This document shows positions 6,497-11,348 of a stretch of DNA of 11,348 nucleotides, piece after piece. The position numbers and the translations under genes were made by a program. This stretch comes from an uncultured Pseudomonadota bacterium (lineage in GTDB: Bacteria > SAR324 > NAC60-12): contig CAJXNF010000055.1 in assembly GCA_913056375.1 (NCBI GenBank), positions 1 through 11,348 of the forward strand, given 5' to 3'. Position 1 is the stretch's first letter, and each line of letters opens with the position of its first letter. The notes below the pieces were generated by a model. That model made no database searches and had not been told where the DNA came from. It saw nothing but the letters and a program-made list of their open reading frames with translations.

Positions 6497-8734
6497 ATGT
6501 TCACGAGAGATTTAGAAATGTGCTTGATGGCTGCACAAAGTGAAGCCAAGGATCGACGCCATGAGTACCTTTGTGTGGAGCACATTCTTTATGCCCTATT
6601 GCACAATGACAATGGGGTAAGAATTATTAGAAGTTGTGGAGGCAACGTTGATCGAATCAAAGAAGATCTGGAAGAATTTTTTGATCAACAAGAAACCATG
6701 CGAGAAGAAGGGTCCAATCCTCAACAAACCAGAGCAGTTCAACGTGTTCTCCACTTAGCAATCATGCACGTCAATAGTTCTGGGAAGGCATCTGCTGACG
6801 TTGGAGACATCCTTGTGGCAATTCATCGAGAATCCCAATCATATGCTTCCTATTTTCTGCAAAAAGAGGGGATTACGAGGCTTGACTTGCTGAATTATAT
6901 CTCACATGGAATTGCTAAGGTAGCTGTTGAGGATGAAGAAGAGAACCACAACTTTGATAGTACAGACGAAGAAGAAAGCTCCCAGGGACGTGGGGAGCAA
7001 GATGCGCTCAAACACTACACCACTAACCTAACAAAGCTTGCTGAAGAAGATCGCATTGATCCCTTGATTGGAAGAGATGCGGAGTTAGACCGAACAATCC
7101 AGATTCTCTGTAGACGTCGAAAAAACAATCCTATCTACGTAGGTGACCCCGGAGTCGGCAAAACCGCCATTGCTGAAGGCCTTGCCCTACGCATATTCCG
7201 TCAAGAGGTCCCTGAGTTACTGGAGGGATCCGAAATTTATGCCCTTGATATCGGAGCGCTATTAGCTGGCACGAAATTTCGCGGAGACTTTGAGCAACGT
7301 ATCAAAGCAGTGCTAAAATCTTTGCAGCAGAAACCAAAATCTATACTATTCATCGATGAGATTCACACGATTATTGGAGCTGGAGCAACTAGCGGGGGAT
7401 CAATGGATGTCTCGAACTTGCTCAAGCCAGCTCTAGCGAAGGGTGAAATTCGATGCATAGGTTCTACAACCTATGATGAATACAAAAAACTTTTCGAAAA
7501 AGACCGAGCTCTATCCAGACGCTTTCAGAAGATCGACATCGATGAGCCCTCAATTGAGGAGACCTTCTTAATTCTCAAGGGACTAAAAAATCGTTACGAG
7601 GAACATCACGAACTCCGTTATACTGTATCTTCCCTAAGAACCGCTGCTGAACTATCTGCAAAATACATTAATGACCGCTACCTGCCTGACAAGGCTATCG
7701 ATGTTATTGACGAAACTGGTGCCGCTATTCGGCTGAAAGGAGCGGGCCGCAAAACTGTTAATTCCCAAGACATTGAAAAGGTGATTGCCAGTATCGCCCG
7801 GATCCCGTTGGAGCGAATGAACAGTTCTGACAAGGAAAAGCTCAAAGATCTAGAAAAAGAGCTGCAACTTCAGGTCTTTGGGCAAGACAATGCGATTCAT
7901 GCATTGGTGCAGGCCATCAAACGCTCTCGAGCTGGCTTGCGACAAAGTGATCAACCAATTGGCTCTTTCTTATTCACTGGCCCTACAGGAGTTGGAAAAA
8001 CCGAATTGGCCAAGCAATTGGCACAAATTACAGGAATTCATTTCCAACGCTTCGACATGAGTGAATATATGGAGAAGCATACTGTTTCCCGGTTGATCGG
8101 AGCACCTCCGGGATATGTTGGCTATGATCAAGGAGGACTTCTTACCGATGCGATACGCAAGCATCCCCATACTGTTTTACTGCTGGACGAGATCGAAAAA
8201 GCCCACCCGGACATCTTCAATATTTTGCTTCAGGTGATGGATCACGCTACCCTCACAGATAACAATGGCCGAGAAGCAGATTTCAGAAACGTTGTTTTGA
8301 TTATGACGTGTAATGTGGGTGCTAAGGAAATGGCCTCCTCTGTGATTGGATTTGGCAGCCAGTCTCCAACGACACCTTCAAAACAAGCGCTGGAGCGCAC
8401 CTTCAGCCCAGAGTTTAGAAATCGATTGGATGCGATTATCTCCTTTGCACAGTTGCCAAAAGAAGTCGTACAACTCATTGTTGACAAATTGATCATTCAG
8501 CTAGAGATCAAACTGCAACAGAAGAAGGTAACGATCAATGTCACGAACAAGGCTCGAGATTGGCTAGCTAACAAGGGATATGATCCTCATTTTGGAGCAC
8601 GTCCGATGAAGAGAGTCATTCAGCAGGAAATCGAAACAGTTCTTGCCGATGAAGTTCTCTTTGGAAATCTAGAAAATGGAGGAGAGGTAACAATTGGCCT
8701 CAAAGCCGATAAGCTAACTTTTAAATATAATTGA
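6497..8734 (+). CDS. clpA: Clp protease ATP-binding subunit ClpA
   Basis: This double-ring AAA+ unfoldase threads substrates, including those delivered by ClpS, into the ClpP peptidase in the cytoplasm. It has 745 residues, near the 758 of E. coli ClpA. The N-domain (about 1-142) begins MFTRDLEMCL and carries the ClpS-binding double repeat. An acidic linker follows (about 143-167). The D1 module has Walker A GDPGVGKT (216-223), Walker B ILFIDE (283-288) and a likely arginine finger at 341-342. The D2 module has Walker A GPTGVGKT (495-502), Walker B LLLDE (561-565), a pore-loop GYVGYD (539-544) and a sensor-2 motif GARPMKR (700-706). The ClpP-docking loop reads IGF (617-619), so it is a ClpP partner rather than a ClpB-type disaggregase; the long ClpB middle domain is also absent. 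AGGA lies 9 nt before the ATG. No clpP is in the window, so the peptidase must be encoded elsewhere. Confidence 0.97.
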   Translation: MFTRDLEMCLMAAQSEAKDRRHEYLCVEHILYALLHNDNGVRIIRSCGGNVDRIKEDLEEFFDQQETMREEGSNPQQTRAVQRVLHLAIMHVNSSGKASADVGDILVAIHRESQSYASYFLQKEGITRLDLLNYISHGIAKVAVEDEEENHNFDSTDEEESSQGRGEQDALKHYTTNLTKLAEEDRIDPLIGRDAELDRTIQILCRRRKNNPIYVGDPGVGKTAIAEGLALRIFRQEVPELLEGSEIYALDIGALLAGTKFRGDFEQRIKAVLKSLQQKPKSILFIDEIHTIIGAGATSGGSMDVSNLLKPALAKGEIRCIGSTTYDEYKKLFEKDRALSRRFQKIDIDEPSIEETFLILKGLKNRYEEHHELRYTVSSLRTAAELSAKYINDRYLPDKAIDVIDETGAAIRLKGAGRKTVNSQDIEKVIASIARIPLERMNSSDKEKLKDLEKELQLQVFGQDNAIHALVQAIKRSRAGLRQSDQPIGSFLFTGPTGVGKTELAKQLAQITGIHFQRFDMSEYMEKHTVSRLIGAPPGYVGYDQGGLLTDAIRKHPHTVLLLDEIEKAHPDIFNILLQVMDHATLTDNNGREADFRNVVLIMTCNVGAKEMASSVIGFGSQSPTTPSKQALERTFSPEFRNRLDAIISFAQLPKEVVQLIVDKLIIQLEIKLQQKKVTINVTNKARDWLANKGYDPHFGARPMKRVIQQEIETVLADEVLFGNLENGGEVTIGLKADKLTFKYN

Positions 8735-8856
8735 AGAAAGAGTTCACCGAGACTATTTCAAGGAACATCAAATTTTAAAGCTTTTACAAAATCAGCACTA
8801 CGTGTGTTGAACTTTTCTCTCTTTTTTGCGATCTTCACACAACATTACCCGTCCGC

Positions 8857-8903
8857 CTCCTTCCGCACTCAGGCAGGAAGCCAGATTGCCTCTCACAAAG
8901 GAG
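8857..8903 (+). promoter_or_regulatory. Candidate structured leader able to sequester the ribosome binding site
   Basis: Three perfect pairings are visible just before the zinc-ribbon gene. CTTCC (8860-8864) can pair with GGAAG (8876-8880), and AGGCA (8871-8875) with TGCCT (8887-8891). Together these form an H-type pseudoknot of two abutting 5-bp stems with 6-nt loops on either side. Alternatively CTCCTT (8857-8862) pairs exactly with AAGGAG (8898-8903), the Shine-Dalgarno sequence, enclosing the AGGCA/TGCCT hairpin. The first and third pairings use the same bases and exclude each other, which would allow on and off states. The pairings are seen in the sequence; a switching function is inference. 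Helices this short can occur by chance, and the leader matches no riboswitch class I recognise. Confidence 0.3.
8897..8903 (+). promoter_or_regulatory. Strong Shine-Dalgarno sequence deciding the zinc-ribbon gene start
   Basis: AAAGGAG ends 6 nt before the ATG at 8910 and 3 nt before the adjacent ATG at 8907. The spacing favours 8910. It is the best ribosome binding site upstream of any complete gene in the window, and it rules against the upstream in-frame TTG at 8826 as the start. Confidence 0.75.
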
Positions 8904-8909
8904 TCTATG

Positions 8910-9647
8910 ATGTCTCAGCATCTTCGCTCTACCCTAATCGCCATTGCTGAAACCGAACAGCAGGGTTTTGCTCTTAAACAACAGTTGAGACGCTTCGAAA
9001 AAGAAATTGCTGATGTCAATGAGCTAGTTGCTCCTGTCGAAATGGTTTTTCAAAACCTTCAGGCAGAGAAGACCACGTTGATCAACCAACAGCAGCAAAT
9101 GGAAAATGAACTCGAAGAGCAACGCATTCTCATCGAAAAACTCGAAAAGCATGTTCCAAGAATCCGAAACGAAAAAGAATTTGAAGCCAGTAAAAAGCAA
9201 CTGGAGTTGTCTCGCAAGCATCGCTCAATGCTTGAAGAAAACTTGTTAGAAGTTGCGATCAAATTAGAAGATTTAGATCCTAAAATGGCTGAGCAGGAAG
9301 CTGAATTGGAGAAAGGGAAACAGGAAGCAGAAGAAGCCCTAGAACAAACGATTCTATCTCAAAAGCAAACTATTCTGGCGATTCAAGAATTAGAAAATTA
9401 CTTCCAAAAATCTTTTGAAAGTGCACCCAGGCCCATTCAGCAATTTTACAAACGTTGCCAGAAAAATGGACTACATCGTCCGATCACTCCAGTCGTGGAT
9501 AAAACTTGTGGGGGGTGTAACATTCGGCTTCAACCTCAATTTGTAAACGAATTTCTCACCGAACCAGATAACTATCGAAACTGCCCTCACTGTAACCGCA
9601 TTCTTTACATGCCTTTAAGTGAAGAGGAGACTGCAGTCGACGCCTGA
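8910..9647 (+). CDS. Coiled-coil protein with C4-type zinc ribbon (FlgZ/CdsZ-like, zf-RING_7)
   Basis: The protein has 245 residues from the preferred ATG, or 246 from the ATG one codon earlier. Residues about 5-165 are rich in Glu, Lys, Gln and Leu and should form a long antiparallel coiled-coil hairpin, with the family signature RNEKEFEASKKQLE at 86-99. The C-terminal zinc ribbon has paired cysteines at 200/203 (CGGC) and 225/228 (CPHC), with the typical RLQPQFVNE between them. This is the architecture of the PF02591 family, which includes Helicobacter HP0958 (FlgZ) and Chlamydia CT398 (CdsZ). Those homologues are linked to RpoN, flagellar or type III secretion functions, and HP0958 to RNA binding. 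Most other members are uncharacterised, so I assign no specific role. It is probably cytoplasmic. It heads a tight gene trio with the lipoprotein and membrane-protein genes downstream, and its leader may be regulatory. Confidence 0.88.
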   Translation: MSQHLRSTLIAIAETEQQGFALKQQLRRFEKEIADVNELVAPVEMVFQNLQAEKTTLINQQQQMENELEEQRILIEKLEKHVPRIRNEKEFEASKKQLELSRKHRSMLEENLLEVAIKLEDLDPKMAEQEAELEKGKQEAEEALEQTILSQKQTILAIQELENYFQKSFESAPRPIQQFYKRCQKNGLHRPITPVVDKTCGGCNIRLQPQFVNEFLTEPDNYRNCPHCNRILYMPLSEEETAVDA

Positions 9648-9661
9648 TTTCTCCCCTTTAC

Positions 9662-10732
9662 ATGAAAATCCTGCTAATACTCGTTTGTTGCCTACTACTG
9701 GCTGGATGTGACCTGAGCTATTACTGGCAGGCTACACGAGGCCATCTTGACCTGCTTCAACGTAAGCAGGAAATCCAGAGTCTGTTACTAGATAACACAA
9801 CTGACCCGGAACTCAGAAAAAAGTTTCAGCTTCTTTCCGAAGTTCGCCGCTTCGCTTCCACTAAATTAAATCTACCTTCCGGCAACGGCTACAAAAGTTA
9901 CGTGGAATTGCCAAATTCCTATGTAAGCGTCCTCGTCTCTGCTGCACCACCATTTTCACTAAACCCCAAACAATGGTGCTATCTGATCATTGGCTGCCAA
10001 AGCTATCGTGGATATTTCGACATTGCAGATGCTGAACAACTAGCAAATGAGTTGAGAGAGAATGGTTTTGATGTGTCTCTTTCTTACGCAAGTGCTTATT
10101 CCACATTGGGTTATCTGAATCAGAGTTGGTTACCCGACTATTTTTCAGACCCAGTACTGAGTACGTTTCTTCAGCGTACCGACAGAGTGCTAATCGCAAC
10201 CCTCATACACGAGATGGCACACCAGGTGGTTTATATTGCCGGTGACACTTCTTTCAATGAATCCTACGCTACCTTTGTAGAGCAGGAAGGCACATTGCAA
10301 TACCTTAGAGCAAGTAATCTGGAGGATGAAATGGTACAAATCCGACAAAACTACGAGGATCGTTTATTGTTTCGAAGTTGGATTGATGAAACTGTCAAAG
10401 AATTAAATGACCTCTATGGATCTTCATTAGATGAAGATAAGAAACGACTGCAGAAACAATTGATTTTTGAAAAATTGAAACAGCGCTATCAACAAAACCA
10501 ATCCCAATTTCAGTTCTTGAATTACAGTCAATGGTTTGCTCAGGATTTGAACAACTCACATCTGTTAGGCGTCAAGCGTTACCATAATTTTGTGCCTGCT
10601 TTTGAGGAGTTGTTTAAGAGCGCAGAACGCAATTGGAAGGATTTTCACACGAAAGTTGAAGAACTCGCTCAGTTACCAAAAGAAGACAGGGATAAGTCAT
10701 TGAATCAACTGATTCTATCAAAAGTGAACTGA
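9662..10732 (+). CDS. Predicted lipoprotein zinc aminopeptidase (PF10023 family)
   Basis: The protein has 356 residues. It begins with a lipoprotein signal peptide: Lys2, a hydrophobic core and the lipobox L13-A14-G15-C16, so the mature protein would start at lipidated Cys16. DLSYYWQATRGHLDLL follows, the recognisable N-terminus of the putative aminopeptidase family PF10023. A gluzincin-type zinc site is present: HEMAH at 183-187 supplies two His ligands and the catalytic Glu184, and Glu200 in FNESYATFVE is the probable third ligand. The activity is predicted from family and motif only. Asp at position +2 of the mature protein would, under the enterobacterial Lol rule, keep it in the inner membrane facing the periplasm; whether that rule holds here is unknown. 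The gene starts 14 bp after the zinc-ribbon gene. The upstream stretch is pyrimidine-rich with no Shine-Dalgarno sequence, so translation probably depends on coupling. Confidence 0.87.
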   Translation: MKILLILVCCLLLAGCDLSYYWQATRGHLDLLQRKQEIQSLLLDNTTDPELRKKFQLLSEVRRFASTKLNLPSGNGYKSYVELPNSYVSVLVSAAPPFSLNPKQWCYLIIGCQSYRGYFDIADAEQLANELRENGFDVSLSYASAYSTLGYLNQSWLPDYFSDPVLSTFLQRTDRVLIATLIHEMAHQVVYIAGDTSFNESYATFVEQEGTLQYLRASNLEDEMVQIRQNYEDRLLFRSWIDETVKELNDLYGSSLDEDKKRLQKQLIFEKLKQRYQQNQSQFQFLNYSQWFAQDLNNSHLLGVKRYHNFVPAFEELFKSAERNWKDFHTKVEELAQLPKEDRDKSLNQLILSKVN

Positions 10733-11348
10733 TGAAGAAGGTGGTTTTTACAGGTGGGAAATTGGCTCTTGTGGGAGGAATTCTTTATTACTTGATTAGC
10801 AGTGATCGCTTAAACTTAGAGCGATTATTGCTGCTGAAGGATTCACCTGATTTGTTAGTCCTAATACTCTCTGTTCTCATCATGTTAGTGGTCCCGTTGG
10901 CAGCATTACGGTGGTGGCTGCTGCTCAGAGCTCTTGGCCTTCAAGTTTCTCCACGAAGAACCTTTCTACTGACTTGGATTGGTAATTTCTTTAACAGTAC
11001 TCTTCCTGGGGCTGTCTCCGGTGACCTTGTAAAAGGCTATTATATCATAAAGGCCCAAGCTGAAGAAGGCCGAACTCATGCTTTCATGACTCTTCTGATT
11101 GATCGTTTCGTAGGTTTATTTGGACTGATCGTCATCTCCTTTTTTTCCCTGCTTGTGAACTTATCTATCTTTATTGAAAATCCAAGACTCCACGGTTTGA
11201 TATGGATGATCGGTTTTTTGTTTTTAGCCACAATTTGCTTTTACACTTTGGTCGTTTGGCCATTCCATGATGGTAAAGATCCCTTCCTTCAATTTTTTGA
11301 AAAACTCCCCGCTACAAAGTTTACAACCAAAATTTATTTGGCTTTCAA
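10732..11348 (+). CDS. UPF0104/LPG-synthase TM-region family membrane protein (partial, runs off right edge)
   Basis: The reading frame is open to the window end, with 205 codons visible and no stop. The ATG overlaps the preceding stop (TGATG), implying translational coupling with the lipoprotein gene. The product is strongly hydrophobic, with likely membrane segments near residues 8-23, 40-65, 118-147 and 154-177. The stretch WIGNFFNSTLPGAVSGDLVKG (82-102) followed by DRFVGLFGL (124-132) is characteristic of PF03706, the flippase-like membrane domain also found at the N-terminus of MprF. Stand-alone members (YbhN-like) are mostly uncharacterised; some relatives act in lipid or glycan modification. 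No function is assigned. The full family length is roughly 300-350 residues, so about a third or more is missing. Confidence 0.85.
   Translation, partial: MKKVVFTGGKLALVGGILYYLISSDRLNLERLLLLKDSPDLLVLILSVLIMLVVPLAALRWWLLLRALGLQVSPRRTFLLTWIGNFFNSTLPGAVSGDLVKGYYIIKAQAEEGRTHAFMTLLIDRFVGLFGLIVISFFSLLVNLSIFIENPRLHGLIWMIGFLFLATICFYTLVVWPFHDGKDPFLQFFEKLPATKFTTKIYLAF

Noticed and set aside
8735..8830. Rho-independent terminator after clpA
   Set aside because: A T-rich run is present at 8813-8827, but the only preceding stem is CAC/GTG, three base pairs; the TTGAA/TTCAA pair nearer the stop has a 22-nt loop and no T-tract directly after it.
8799..8836. TTGAAC as a -35 box for the zinc-ribbon gene
   Set aside because: At 17-bp spacing the -10 position reads GATCTT, a poor match; a sigma-54 -24/-12 pair was also looked for and the GG at -24 is absent.
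8826..8906. In-frame upstream extension of the zinc-ribbon gene from a TTG at 8826
   Set aside because: The 27 added residues (Pro/Arg-rich) do not look like the family N-terminus, the TTG has no ribosome binding site, and AAAGGAG sits at ideal distance from the ATG at 8910.
1..11348. Defence island, mobile element or CRISPR-like system
   Set aside because: No repeats with spacers, transposase, integrase, toxin-antitoxin or nuclease genes were seen on either strand; nearly all of the window is accounted for by recognisable chromosomal genes.

Overview
The window is ordinary-looking, fully coding chromosomal DNA of a Gram-negative bacterium, with mid-40s percent GC judged by eye. The evidence for a Gram-negative host is an exported Prc/Tsp-type tail-specific protease, a ClpS-ClpA pair and a lipoprotein of the putative aminopeptidase family PF10023. 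The gene mix, together with a FlgZ/CdsZ-like coiled-coil zinc-ribbon protein, suits a proteobacterium in the broad sense, perhaps a delta-type or SAR324-like lineage. That placement is inference. I see no mobile elements, phage genes, CRISPR arrays, tRNAs or rRNAs.

Layout. (1) Minus strand, 1-2042: prc, whose stop overlaps the start of a further minus-strand gene that leaves the window after three codons. (2) A 149-bp divergent intergenic region. (3) Plus strand, 2192-6060: a 967-residue Hsp70-family chaperone followed 29 bp later by an EpsC-type serine O-acetyltransferase. (4) A 110-bp gap with small inverted repeats. (5) 6171-8734: clpS and clpA, 17 bp apart. (6) A 175-bp leader. (7) 8910 to the right edge: a coiled-coil/zinc-ribbon protein, a predicted lipoprotein zinc aminopeptidase 14 bp downstream, and a membrane protein of the UPF0104/LPG-synthase TM family. 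The last starts inside the previous stop codon (TGATG) and runs off the window.

The theme is protein quality control. Prc degrades proteins in the envelope, ClpS delivers N-degron substrates to ClpA in the cytoplasm (the partner ClpP is not in the window), and the Hsp70 relative is a candidate chaperone. The serine acetyltransferase (cysteine synthesis) and the right-hand trio are not obviously connected to this.

No wholly new multi-gene system is evident. The most interesting non-coding signal is the leader of the zinc-ribbon gene. There a short pyrimidine tract can either sequester the Shine-Dalgarno sequence or take part in a compact H-type pseudoknot, an arrangement resembling a translational switch. 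Most other starts in the window have little or no Shine-Dalgarno sequence, which makes this one stand out.
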